Of a stretch of DNA of 53,841 bases, positions 44,557 to 52,866 are shown one piece after another. How positions within the stretch are numbered: position 1 is the first letter of the stretch; each line of letters begins with the position of its first letter. The position numbers and the translations under genes are program-made. Below the pieces are notes generated by a model that saw only the letters and a list, made by a program, of their open reading frames with translations, searched no databases and was not told where the DNA came from. Source of the stretch: Acetobacteraceae bacterium (lineage in GTDB: Bacteria; Pseudomonadota; Alphaproteobacteria; Acetobacterales; Acetobacteraceae). The stretch spans positions 23,396-77,236 of the forward strand of contig DNXO01000160.1 in NCBI GenBank assembly GCA_003506895.1, given 5' to 3'.

Positions 44557-44844
44557 CTACGGCCGCGCGCGGTGAATAAATGTCATCGACGCAAACGCCC
44601 CAAGCCACGATCCGACCGCGGCGAACACGACGTAAGCCCAGTTCTGGGTGTAGCTGATGACCGCGAATGACGAGAGCAGGTACCAGACGCTGCTCCAGGT
44701 CGCCGCCGGTACCCTCTTCCGTGCCGCCACGGCCGAGGAAAACATCACGTAAACCGCGTCGGTGGCGGCGGTGGCAAGCAGCACGCCTATCGCCGTCAAT
44801 GGGTCGATCGCCAGCAGCGCGCCGGGGATCGACCACCCGATCAT
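44557..44844 (-). CDS. Small membrane protein coupled to pncC
   Basis: A 95-aa hydrophobic protein with three likely membrane helices (IPGALLAIDPLTAIGVLLATAA from the N-terminus; SVWYLLSSFAVIS; WAYVVFAAVGSWLGAFAS). I do not recognise a family. The start ATG overlaps the stop of the upstream pncC-like gene by 4 bp (ATGA), so translation is probably coupled. That makes it a genuine gene despite its size. Confidence 0.72.
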   Translation of the reverse strand: MIGWSIPGALLAIDPLTAIGVLLATAATDAVYVMFSSAVAARKRVPAATWSSVWYLLSSFAVISYTQNWAYVVFAAVGSWLGAFASMTFIHRARP

Positions 44845-45326
44845 AAGGCGGCGCGGATCATCTTGAAGGCGTGGGCCACCGTTGCCGCCCTGATCGCCGC
44901 CCGATCTCCGGGAAAGATATGCCGTTCGGTGACCGCGGGTGCCCCCTTACGCGCCAGGCCGAAACACACCAGCCCGACGGGTTTCTCCGCGCTACCGCCG
45001 CCCGGACCGGCAACCCCGGTCACCGATACCGTGATCGCCGCGCGTGACCGGGCCAATGCCCCCTCGGCCATCGCGGCGGCAACCGGTTCGCTGACCGCGC
45101 CATGGGCCTCGATCAGTGGTAACGGCACTCCGATCATCTCATTCTTGGCCTGATTGGAGTAGGTGACGAAGCCCCGGTCCACCACGTCGGACGATCCGGC
45201 GATGGCCGTCAGCGCGGCGGCGATCAACCCGCCCGTGCAGCTTTCCGCCGTCGCCACCATGATTCCTTGCGTTCGGCACGCGGCCAGCAGGGATTCAGCT
45301 TCGATCAGGGTAGAATCAGGCAGCAT
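44841..45326 (-). CDS. pncC: CinA C-terminal-domain protein / NMN amidohydrolase
   Basis: A 161-aa stand-alone CinA C-terminal domain. PncC-type enzymes convert nicotinamide mononucleotide to nicotinate mononucleotide and ammonia in NAD recycling. Motifs are VATAESCTGGLIAAALT with the active Ser, DRGFVTYSNQAKNEMIGV, SVTGVAGPGGGSAEKPVG, and a C-terminal helix with AFKMIRAAL. Length fits the stand-alone form. ATG 45326 is preferred; an in-frame start farther upstream lacks family similarity. The small membrane gene downstream overlaps it by 4 bp. Confidence 0.9.
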   Translation of the reverse strand: MLPDSTLIEAESLLAACRTQGIMVATAESCTGGLIAAALTAIAGSSDVVDRGFVTYSNQAKNEMIGVPLPLIEAHGAVSEPVAAAMAEGALARSRAAITVSVTGVAGPGGGSAEKPVGLVCFGLARKGAPAVTERHIFPGDRAAIRAATVAHAFKMIRAAL

Positions 45327-45510
45327 GTTCAATCCGCTTCGGTTTCGCGGACCGAGCGTGACTCGTGACAGGGCGGCTGTCCACAGGTGCGGGGCGGCAT
45401 TCACCGAAACAGCATCCTCAAGGGCCGGGATGGACATGATATTTGCAATTTGCACCGTCCGATCCACATCACTACCGTACGAAGATAAGCCAGTAATGGG
45501 AGGCTAAGAA

Positions 45511-46755
45511 ATGAACGCGCCGGTCAGCCACGAGGCCCTAGGCAACCCTTGGACCATGCCAATCGACCAAATCGACGTGTCGGACGCCCGTATCTTCCAG
45601 GATGACGTCTGGCCCGACTGGTTCGCCAGGCTGCGCCGCGACGACCCCGTGCATTACGTCGCCGACAGCCAGTTCGGCCCGTTTTGGTCGGTCACCAAAT
45701 ACAAGGATATCATGAAGGTCGAGACGACGCCGCAGGTGTTCTCCTCGGCGTCGGGGATTACCCTGCTGGATCAGGCGACCCAGTACAAGCTGGCGATGTT
45801 CATCGCCATGGACCCGCCGAAGCACGATGTTCAGCGGCTGGTGGTCGCCCCGATCGTGGCACCCGGCAACCTGGCCACCATGGCCGGCACGATACGGGAG
45901 CGCGCGGCCAAGATTCTGGACGGCCTGCCGCGCAACGAACCCTTTGACTGGGTGGAGCATGTGTCGATCGAACTGACGACCCAGATGCTGGCAACGCTGT
46001 TCGACTATCCGTTTGAGCGGCGGCGCGACCTGACCTACTGGTCGAACGTCGCCACCACCAACTTCAAGGATCCGAATGCCCTGGTGAAAACCGAGGAAGA
46101 GCGGTTCAATGAACTGAAGAAAATGGCCGCCGCGATGATGGGCCTGTGGAACGAGCGGGTGAACACGCCCGGCGGCAATGACCTGATCTCGATGCTCGCG
46201 CACGGCGAGGCGACCCGAAACATGGATCCGATGGAGTTCATGGGGAACTGCGTGCTGCTGATCGTCGGCGGCAACGACACGACACGGAACTCGATCAGCG
46301 GCGGTCTGTGGGCGCTGAACAAGCACCCGGACGAATACCGCAAACTGCGGGAAAACCCCGGCCTGATCCCGAACATGGTCCCGGAGATCATTCGCTGGCA
46401 GACGCCGCTTTCGTATATGCGCCGTACGGCGATATCGGACTACGAACTGGGCGGAAAAACCATCCGCGCCGGCGACAAATTGGCGATGTGGTATATTTCG
46501 GGGAACCGCGACGAGGAAGCCATCGAAAACCCCGATCGCTTTATTATCGATCGCGCCCGGCCGCGCCAGCATCTGTCCTTCGGGTTCGGCATTCATCGCT
46601 GCGTCGGCAACCGGTTGGCCGAGCTGCAACTGACGATTCTGTGGGAGGAGATTATGAAACGATTTCCGGTGATCGAACTCGTTGAGGAACCGAAGCGGGT
46701 GTTCTCGGCGTTCGTTCACGGCATTTCGTCGATGATGGTGCGTATCCCCGGTTGA
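45511..46755 (+). CDS. Cytochrome P450
   Basis: A 414-aa soluble bacterial P450. The I-helix oxygen-activation motif is VGGNDTTRN, the K-helix ExxR is EIIRWQTP, and the heme-thiolate loop is LSFGFGIHRCVGNRLAE with the Cys ligand. YMRRTAISDYELGGKTIRAG resembles the linalool/terpene- and fatty-acid-hydroxylating bacterial groups, but substrate cannot be read from sequence. No ferredoxin or reductase gene is adjacent, so its redox partner lies elsewhere. GGGAGG precedes ATG 45511 at a normal distance. Confidence 0.95.
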   Translation: MNAPVSHEALGNPWTMPIDQIDVSDARIFQDDVWPDWFARLRRDDPVHYVADSQFGPFWSVTKYKDIMKVETTPQVFSSASGITLLDQATQYKLAMFIAMDPPKHDVQRLVVAPIVAPGNLATMAGTIRERAAKILDGLPRNEPFDWVEHVSIELTTQMLATLFDYPFERRRDLTYWSNVATTNFKDPNALVKTEEERFNELKKMAAAMMGLWNERVNTPGGNDLISMLAHGEATRNMDPMEFMGNCVLLIVGGNDTTRNSISGGLWALNKHPDEYRKLRENPGLIPNMVPEIIRWQTPLSYMRRTAISDYELGGKTIRAGDKLAMWYISGNRDEEAIENPDRFIIDRARPRQHLSFGFGIHRCVGNRLAELQLTILWEEIMKRFPVIELVEEPKRVFSAFVHGISSMMVRIPG

Positions 46756-46998
46756 TCGGATGCGCCTTCATATCTGCCCTCGGGGCGTGATGAGTCCGAC
46801 GGTGTAGAAGTGCACGGTGGGAGCCATCCTGGCGTGCGGAGACGATAAGATGATTGTCTTCAAGTAGTAGTTGGTATTAGCTTTGGTTGAGGGGCGGGTT
46901 TGGCAGAGGCATGCATAGTCATTCGACTTGACCGACAAAACGACAGCCTCGCTTGGACCTTCGAATAGCGCCTCTCCGGCTTGTAGGGAGGGCTTCGC

Positions 46999-47502
46999 AT
47001 GGCAAACGTCAAGATTGGCGATTTCGTCCAGTACCTTCGGGACGACCCGACTCAACTGGACTTCGAATCCGGCCGGCTTGTGTATCGGCCGACCGGTGAT
47101 AGCTGGCGTCTCGAAACAAAACCTGTCTTTCGCATTTTCAGTAATCGGCGGTCCCGCACGCGAGCCCCCGAGCCGATCGTCGTGTTCGAGGCTCTTTTCC
47201 GCGTGTGGTATGACGAATATTGGCGCCCTGCGAAGATTGATGAAGCCATTGAACAATACCGGGCACCCGACAGCGCGGTAGAGCACTTTCTGCGGAAAAT
47301 TGGATGGCGGCGCAGCCTGCGGATTCCGCCTACCGCGGACGCAGTGTTGGGCGTGCCGATCCGTAACGAGGCAGGCAGCCCATCGCCGGCCTCACCGGAG
47401 GTCATGGGGCGTGATCCGGGTTCGGCGAGGCCACCCGTTCCTCACGACAAGCCGCAAGCGGCACAGGGGCCGACCGCATCCGGGACCGCCCACGCCGGAT
47501 GA
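46999..47502 (+). CDS. Hypothetical protein, unrecognised
   Basis: A 167-aa protein with a strong ribosome binding site (GGGAGG about 8 nt before ATG 46999). Residues 1-120 look folded (KIGDFVQYLRDDPTQLDFES, VFEALFRVWYDEYW). The last 45 residues are Pro/Ala-rich and probably disordered. There is no signal or membrane segment, and I do not recognise a family. It lies between the P450 gene and the clcF gene, 243 bp after the former, with no obvious partner. An ORF on the opposite strand (46768-47286) is less convincing. Confidence 0.6.
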   Translation: MANVKIGDFVQYLRDDPTQLDFESGRLVYRPTGDSWRLETKPVFRIFSNRRSRTRAPEPIVVFEALFRVWYDEYWRPAKIDEAIEQYRAPDSAVEHFLRKIGWRRSLRIPPTADAVLGVPIRNEAGSPSPASPEVMGRDPGSARPPVPHDKPQAAQGPTASGTAHAG

Positions 47503-47548
47503 AGAACGCGCCTGCCGGGGAGCGGATGGCTTGATGGGACGTCGCGTT

Positions 47549-49414
47549 TCAGTCAGGTGCTCCAAGTTCGCCAGCGGACGTGACTTCTTCTTCTTGCAGC
47601 ACAGCCCCGCCGGCGCGGATGGCCAGTGTCCAGTGCTCCAGATGCTTGTAGACGATCACCTTGCGCTCCAGCAGTTCGCCGTGCTCGCGGCAGAAGGTTT
47701 CCAGCCGAGCCCGTGGGCCTATGAGTTCGACGCACATTGTCAGCTCCGGATTGCCGATCTCCGGCGTGGTCGCCTGAACATGGCCGTGATTGCTGAAGCC
47801 GTAATGCGTGTGGTGGGCGGTGGCGTTCATCAGGCCGGCCCGCTTGGCCTGTTGCACCAGTTCCTTATAGAGCGGTTGGGTCGACATCATCGTCCTGAAG
47901 CGGCTCGCTCCGGCGCGCTTGGCCCGCTCGCCCGGCTTCATATAGATCCTGAGCATCCCGATCTCTTTCGGCTTGACGTGATGTGGAAAGGGCATTGTGA
48001 GACTCTCGTCCTCTTTCGGAGTTGTTGATCCAGTCATGCGGGCGCGCCTGTCCGCCAGGCGCTCCACGATATGGTCCCAGGGAGAGGGGCCAATCTCGCG
48101 CGCGTTGCGCAGGGAGATGTCAGGGGGCAGCAGGCCGGATGCCGTCTTCGGCACCGCGATGCGCTGGGACAGGTAGATCCCGGAATGGCCGCTGCACAGA
48201 TAGGCCAGGAAGCAGGCGACGGCGATGTAAACAGTGTTGGTGGCGCCGAACAGTTCGATGCCCATGATGGTGCAGGCCAGCGGCGTGTTGGAGGCGCCGG
48301 CGAAGATCGCCACGAAGCCGAGGGCCGCGAACAGATCCGTGGGTGCGCCCAGCGGACCGGCGAGGGCATTGCCGAGACCCGCGCCGATGAAGAACAGCGG
48401 CGTCACCTCCCCGCCCTTGAAGCCAGTGCCGAGGCAGAGGACGGTGAAGGCGATCTTCCAAGCCCAGCTCCAGGCGAAATGCCGCGGCCCGAAGAAGCTG
48501 ACGATGGAGGCGTCCGACGGGTTGGGCGAGGTCACGCCCAGGCCGAGATATTCTCGTGTGCCTAAATAATGGACCAGCCCGATGATGATCAGGCCGCCCA
48601 GCAGGGGGCGCAGATAGGAAATCGGGCAGAGCTTCTTGAACACAGCTTGCAGCGCATGGGAGAGCTCGGAAAAGACCAGGCTCGCCAGGCCGAAGGCCAC
48701 GCCGGCCACGACCACCTTGGACAGCAGCACGGCGTCGATGTGGAATGACGTTCCCGTCGCATCCGCAAAGCCCGCGAAGGCCACCTGATAGGCCACGTGG
48801 TGAATGCCCCACATATGGCAGATCCAGTCACCCACAATGGCAGCGAGCACGCAGGGCACCAGCGCCTCGTATTCGACCCGGCCCACCGCCAGGACTTCAA
48901 GGGCGAAGACAGCGCCCGCGATCGGCGTGCCGAACACCGCACCGAAGCCGGCCGCGATGCCTGCCATCAGCAGAACCCTGATATCCACGCTGCTTAGCCG
49001 CAGTGCCTTGCCGATGGCGCTGGCGATGCTGCCGCCGATCTGAACGGCGGTACCCTCGCGGCCCACGGAGGCGCCGAACAGATGGCTCACGATGGTGGAA
49101 ACCAGGATCAACGGCGCCATGCGCAGGGGTACGCCGGCGCCGGGTTCGTGGATCTGCTCGACGATCAGGTTGTTGCCGCCTTCCGCCGAACGCCCCATCC
49201 AGAAATAGATCAGGCCGATGACCACGCCGGCGAGCGGAAGGCCATACAGCAGATCGGGGACTGCGAGGCGCGCTTGCGTGACGCGGTCGAGGCTCCACAG
49301 GAACCCGGCGCACAGGGAGCCGACCACGGCCGCCATGGGGGTGATGAGGGCCAGCCATTTGAGGGCGGCGCCGACATGGCGCAACCTCTCGGCCACGAAA
49401 GCGCGAGCGAACAT
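47549..49414 (-). CDS. clcF: CLC-F-type fluoride exporter with C-terminal DUF190 domain
   Basis: A 621-aa polytopic ClC protein (about 1-430) followed by a soluble DUF190 domain (about 490-610: IGMLRIYMKPGERAKRAGAS, TAHHTHYGFSNHGHV, RKVIVYKHLEHW). The first ClC motif is GGNNLIVEQ instead of GSGIP. The gating Glu lies in GREGTAVQIGGS, and a late motif is GFKGGEVTPLFFIG. These features resemble the CLC-F subgroup, F-/H+ antiporters that protect against fluoride. DUF190 proteins commonly neighbour the fluoride channel gene crcB. The regulatory RNA upstream supports the fluoride assignment independently. ATG 49414 lacks a good ribosome binding site, which fits coupling to the leader ORF. Confidence 0.9.
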   Translation of the reverse strand: MFARAFVAERLRHVGAALKWLALITPMAAVVGSLCAGFLWSLDRVTQARLAVPDLLYGLPLAGVVIGLIYFWMGRSAEGGNNLIVEQIHEPGAGVPLRMAPLILVSTIVSHLFGASVGREGTAVQIGGSIASAIGKALRLSSVDIRVLLMAGIAAGFGAVFGTPIAGAVFALEVLAVGRVEYEALVPCVLAAIVGDWICHMWGIHHVAYQVAFAGFADATGTSFHIDAVLLSKVVVAGVAFGLASLVFSELSHALQAVFKKLCPISYLRPLLGGLIIIGLVHYLGTREYLGLGVTSPNPSDASIVSFFGPRHFAWSWAWKIAFTVLCLGTGFKGGEVTPLFFIGAGLGNALAGPLGAPTDLFAALGFVAIFAGASNTPLACTIMGIELFGATNTVYIAVACFLAYLCSGHSGIYLSQRIAVPKTASGLLPPDISLRNAREIGPSPWDHIVERLADRRARMTGSTTPKEDESLTMPFPHHVKPKEIGMLRIYMKPGERAKRAGASRFRTMMSTQPLYKELVQQAKRAGLMNATAHHTHYGFSNHGHVQATTPEIGNPELTMCVELIGPRARLETFCREHGELLERKVIVYKHLEHWTLAIRAGGAVLQEEEVTSAGELGAPD

Positions 49415-49437
49415 GTCTTGATCCGACAGAGGGGGGT

Positions 49438-49488
49438 TTACGGGGATTCTTGAACGATAGTCGTCAGTGTCGCTTTACCCAGCGACAA
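49438..49488 (-). CDS. Possible 16-codon leader ORF of clcF
   Basis: Between the riboswitch and clcF, a perfect AGGAGG (49497-49502, minus strand) lies 8 nt before TTG 49488. The short frame encodes MSLGKATLTTIVQESP and ends with TAA at 49438, 23 nt before the clcF ATG. It is out of frame with clcF, whose own start lacks a Shine-Dalgarno sequence. Translation of the leader could therefore open clcF translation. The evidence is one good ribosome binding site only, so confidence is modest. Confidence 0.4.
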   Translation of the reverse strand: MSLGKATLTTIVQESP

Positions 49489-49515
49489 GGCAGATTCCTC
49501 CTCACAACACGTGGG

Positions 49516-49583
49516 GTAGGAATCATTAGCTTCGCGTCAACGAAGCGGTTCGACCGCTACGCGGTCAGGCAGAATCCATTGCC
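49516..49583 (-). promoter_or_regulatory. Fluoride riboswitch (crcB motif) upstream of clcF
   Basis: Read on the minus strand, P1 is GGCA/UGCC closing the 8-nt loop AUGGAUUC. A P2-type hairpin follows (GACCGC-GUA-GCGGUC), then the conserved AACCGC. P3 is GCUUCG/CGAAGC, and the 3' end is GCUAAUGAUUCCUAC. This matches the known crcB aptamer plan (GG-AUGG-CC, AANCNGC, GCUGAUG-NNCCUAC). The loop can form the ligand-stabilised pseudoknot with GAUUCC (49519-49524 plus coordinates), with one U-U mismatch. It sits just below a strong promoter and about 100 nt before a fluoride-exporter gene, as expected. Confidence 0.88.
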
Positions 49584-49589
49584 GAATCA

Positions 49590-49619
49590 TTGATAGTTGG
49601 GGCCGCTCATTTCTGTCAA
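49590..49619 (-). promoter_or_regulatory. Promoter of the fluoride-response unit
   Basis: On the minus strand, a perfect TTGACA (49614-49619) is followed by an 18-nt spacer and TATCAA (49590-49595). Transcription would begin at about 49582-49584, that is, at the first bases of the riboswitch, so nearly the whole leader is the regulatory RNA. Confidence 0.6.
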
Positions 49620-49630
49620 TGGTGCAGTGC

Positions 49631-49661
49631 AAAAAAAAGTCTCAGGAATCCCCGTGCTCCT
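49631..49661 (-). terminator. Weak T-tract terminator after ggt
   Basis: On the minus strand, about 37 nt past the ggt stop, AGGA and TCCT flank a 10-nt loop, followed by eight consecutive T (49631-49638). The stem is short, but the T-tract lies between the end of ggt and the clcF promoter, where a terminator is expected. Confidence 0.3.
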
Positions 49662-49697
49662 CAACGCGTCACGAACGTCGTGTATCGGCCGCGCCAG

Positions 49698-51440
49698 TTA
49701 CGGCGCGATCGCCACGCCCGCCGGTCGCCGCGGGTCATTGGCGCCAAAAAACACGCCCATCCGCGCCGCGTGTCCGACGGCACTATCCGCGACGGCTACG
49801 CGCGCTTCGGTCGCCTTCAACGCGCCGGAGACGATCAAGGCCACGGCACCCCACGGCCCTTGTTCCTGAATCCGATACCCCATCCGCTCTAGCAGCGCGC
49901 GCGTGTCGGGCGACAGCGCGAAGGGTTCGGCGAACACGATATCCGGCAGCATTTGATGATGCAGCCTTGGCGCAGCCACCGCCTCCTGCGCATTCATCCC
50001 GTAGTCGATGACATTCAGGATCGTTTCCAGCGTTGCTGAAATGATCCGCGGGCCGCCGGGGGAGCCCACGACCATCGCCACCGAACCATCCTGCATCACG
50101 ATGGTCGGGGCCATGGATGACAACGGCCGCTTGCCCGGGGCGATGGTATTCGCCTCACCTTGCACCAGCCCAAATTGGTTGGGTGCATCCGGCTTTAGCG
50201 TGAAGTCGTCCATCTCGTCGTTCATTAGAAAGCCGGTATCGCCAGGGACAACGCCCGCGCCGAACGCACCGTTGATCGTGTAGGTTACGGCGACCGCGCC
50301 ACCATCCTTGTCGATAATCGAGTAGTGCGTGGTTTCCGGCTTCTCCGGGGCCGCCGCGACCACCCTCGCCGAGGGTGTTGCCCGATCGCCGATTGTCCCG
50401 CGCAACTTGGCAGCGTAGTCCTTCGATAGAAGACGGCTCAACGGGGCCTGTACAAACGCCGGGTCACCCAGGGTCGTATTGCGGTCGAAAAAACTCAATC
50501 GCAGCGCTTCGACGATATCATGCACGGACTCGGCGGAATGAAACCCCATTGCGCGCAGGTCGTATCCTTCCAGGATATTCAGCGTTTCGCACAGCGTTGT
50601 CCCGCCGGAGGATGGCGGGGGTGCCGACAGCACCTGATAGCCCCGATAGGTGCAGGACAACGGGGCACCTTCGGTAACGCGGTAGCCCGCGAAATCCGCC
50701 GCGGTGATCGCGCCGTGAGAAGCCGCTTCGACGGCCTCGGGGATGTGGCCTTTGTAGAAGGCATCGGGCCCGTGATCAGCGATGGCCTGCAAAGTCCTGG
50801 CGAGATCGGCTTGCACCAAGCGGTCGCCCGCTTGCAATGCGGATCCATCCGCACGCAGGAAGATGCGTGACGCCACGGGATCGCGGCGCAGCAGCGGCGT
50901 GCCGTGCGCGAGAATATCCGCATCCGCCGCCTCCAGGATGAAGCCTTCCCGAGCCAGCCGGATCGCCGGTGCCATGACGACCGAGCGGGACATCGTGCCG
51001 TAGTTGATCAGCGCCGTGTCCAGCCCCAGCACCGAACCTGGTACACCCGCGGCCTTCCAGCCATAAAGACTGACCCCGCGCACGGGCTGTCCGGCCGCAT
51101 CCAGGTACATGTCGCGCGATGCGGCGGCCGGCGCGGTTTCGCGGAAATTGATGAATACGTCGCGGCCGCTGGCCAGATGCGCCGTCAGGAATCCGCCGCC
51201 GCCGATATTGCCGCAGCACGGGTTTACCACTGCTTCGGCATACCCGACCGCCACGGCGGCATCGATCGCATTCCCGCCGTGGCGGAGCATCTCGGCGCCT
51301 GCCTCGGCCGCCAGATGCTGCGCCGACACGACCAGGCCCGTGGTCGATTCGGTCGGAGGCAGGGAGGCTGCGCGGGCAGGGAGCGCCGCCGCGAGGAGCA
51401 CAAGCGCCCCTACGGCGGCGAACCTTACCGAACGCCGCAT
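49698..51440 (-). CDS. ggt: Gamma-glutamyltransferase
   Basis: A 580-aa secreted, self-cleaving N-terminal-nucleophile enzyme that hydrolyses or transfers the gamma-glutamyl group of glutathione and related compounds. The N-terminal signal peptide is FAAVGALVLLAAALPARA. The substrate Arg region is NFRETAPAAASRDMY. The small-subunit start is at TTHYSIIDKDGGAVAV, whose Thr becomes the catalytic residue after autocleavage. The oxyanion/glycine region VVGSPGGPRII is also present. It is expected in the periplasm. It lies 10 bp after the aminotransferase gene in the same direction and is probably co-transcribed. Confidence 0.95.
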   Translation of the reverse strand: MRRSVRFAAVGALVLLAAALPARAASLPPTESTTGLVVSAQHLAAEAGAEMLRHGGNAIDAAVAVGYAEAVVNPCCGNIGGGGFLTAHLASGRDVFINFRETAPAAASRDMYLDAAGQPVRGVSLYGWKAAGVPGSVLGLDTALINYGTMSRSVVMAPAIRLAREGFILEAADADILAHGTPLLRRDPVASRIFLRADGSALQAGDRLVQADLARTLQAIADHGPDAFYKGHIPEAVEAASHGAITAADFAGYRVTEGAPLSCTYRGYQVLSAPPPSSGGTTLCETLNILEGYDLRAMGFHSAESVHDIVEALRLSFFDRNTTLGDPAFVQAPLSRLLSKDYAAKLRGTIGDRATPSARVVAAAPEKPETTHYSIIDKDGGAVAVTYTINGAFGAGVVPGDTGFLMNDEMDDFTLKPDAPNQFGLVQGEANTIAPGKRPLSSMAPTIVMQDGSVAMVVGSPGGPRIISATLETILNVIDYGMNAQEAVAAPRLHHQMLPDIVFAEPFALSPDTRALLERMGYRIQEQGPWGAVALIVSGALKATEARVAVADSAVGHAARMGVFFGANDPRRPAGVAIAP

Positions 51441-51450
51441 CGCCAGATCG

Positions 51451-52812
51451 CTACGTCACCGCCTGGATCGACTCGCCAACGATCTGCACGATCCGGTCCA
51501 GCGTCGCCTCCGGCGTCGGGAGCGGCGGCGCGAAGCACAGCGTGTCGCCACTGGCTGGCGGGCCGTCCGCGGCGCCACGCAACCGCAGGATCAGTCCGCG
51601 GTTCGCCGCCTCGGCCACCACTTTCGCGCCGAGACCCTTGGCTGGCGCCTTGCTGCCCTTGTCCTCGACCAACTCGATCGCGGCGAGCATCCCGATGCCG
51701 CGCACCTCACCGACGTTCGGCAGCGTCAGCAGCGTCTGTAACCCGGTTCGGAAGCGGTCGCCCTGCACCTGCGCCCGTTCAACCATCCCTTCCTTTTCGA
51801 TGATGTCGATGTTCGCCAGCCCAACCGCGCAGCATACCGGATGTCCGGAATACGTGGCCGCGTGCATGAACTTTTCCTCTGGCGGGGCATCCAGCAGCAC
51901 CTCGTGCATGTGCTTCGAAATGATCACCCCGCCCAGCGGCAGGTAGCCCGAGGTCACGCCCTTGGCGAACGACATCAGGTCGGGCTTTACGCCCCAATGG
52001 CCCAATCCGAACCACTGGCCGGTGCGGCCGAAGCCGGTAATGACCTCATCGGCGATGATCAGCACGCCGTGGCGGTCGCAAATCTCCCGCAGTCGCGGCC
52101 AGTAGGTCGCGGGCGGCACGATCACGCCGCCCGATCCGATCACCGGTTCGGCGATGATCGCGGCGACCGTATCGGCGCCCTCGGCCAGGATGGCTTCTTC
52201 CACTGCGTCCGCCGCGCCGATCCCGGCATCGCCATTGCCCGGCCAACGGAAGGGATACGGCGGCGCCACCTGCAGGAAGTTCGGCACCATCGGGCCGAAC
52301 ATCTTCTGATAGTTCGGCAGGCTGGTGGCGCTCATGGCCGCCATCGTCACGCCGTGATAGCCGTAGCGGCGGGAGATGATCTTCACCTTGTCCGGCTTGC
52401 CCATCCGCTTCCAGTGATAGCGGGCGAACTTGAACGCGCTTTCGTTCGATTCCGCACCGCCAGTGGTGAAGTACACCGCCGCCATGTTGTCATAGGCCAG
52501 GCTGACGATTTTCTCCGCCAGCCGGATCGCCGGCTCGTTGGTGAACCCGGCATAGGCCGACGCGTAGGCCAGCTTTTCCATCTGCGCGGCGGCGGCGGTC
52601 GCGAGTTCCTTGCGTCCATGGCCGATGTTCACATTCCACAGCGACGACAACGCATCGATGTATTCGCGCCCATCGGCCGCGCGCAGCATCGAACCCTTGC
52701 CGGAGACCCAGAGCTTCGCGTTGGCATGGTCCTTGGGGTGATGCAGCGGGTGGATCAGGTGGCGCTGATCGCTCGCGGTCAGCAGCTCGCTTGCTGGCAT
52801 AAGGTCGTTCAT
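51451..52812 (-). CDS. Class III aminotransferase
   Basis: A 453-aa PLP enzyme of the omega-aminotransferase group. Motifs are YFTTGGAESNESAFKFARY, AAIIAEPVIGSGGVIVPP, LIIADEVITGFGRTG with the PLP-binding Asp, and the Schiff-base Lys in LMSFAKGVTSGYLPLGG. It should move an amino group from a diamine, omega-amino acid or polyamine derivative to pyruvate or 2-oxoglutarate; the exact substrate is open. ggt follows 10 bp downstream, which hints at joint handling of gamma-glutamylated amines. The start is ATG 52812. Confidence 0.93.
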   Translation of the reverse strand: MNDLMPASELLTASDQRHLIHPLHHPKDHANAKLWVSGKGSMLRAADGREYIDALSSLWNVNIGHGRKELATAAAAQMEKLAYASAYAGFTNEPAIRLAEKIVSLAYDNMAAVYFTTGGAESNESAFKFARYHWKRMGKPDKVKIISRRYGYHGVTMAAMSATSLPNYQKMFGPMVPNFLQVAPPYPFRWPGNGDAGIGAADAVEEAILAEGADTVAAIIAEPVIGSGGVIVPPATYWPRLREICDRHGVLIIADEVITGFGRTGQWFGLGHWGVKPDLMSFAKGVTSGYLPLGGVIISKHMHEVLLDAPPEEKFMHAATYSGHPVCCAVGLANIDIIEKEGMVERAQVQGDRFRTGLQTLLTLPNVGEVRGIGMLAAIELVEDKGSKAPAKGLGAKVVAEAANRGLILRLRGAADGPPASGDTLCFAPPLPTPEATLDRIVQIVGESIQAVT

Positions 52813-52866
52813 TGGCTGAGCCTTTCAAAATCTGGGCACAGGCTAGAGCATGTTGGGCCGGTGTTG

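Noticed and set aside
46926..46941. TTGGCAGAGGCATGCA near the hypothetical gene as a sigma-54 site
   Set aside because: The -24 and -12 halves are one base too close.
46768..47286. 172-codon minus-strand ORF
   Set aside because: Overlaps the better-supported 46999-47502 gene, which has a strong ribosome binding site; no domain seen.
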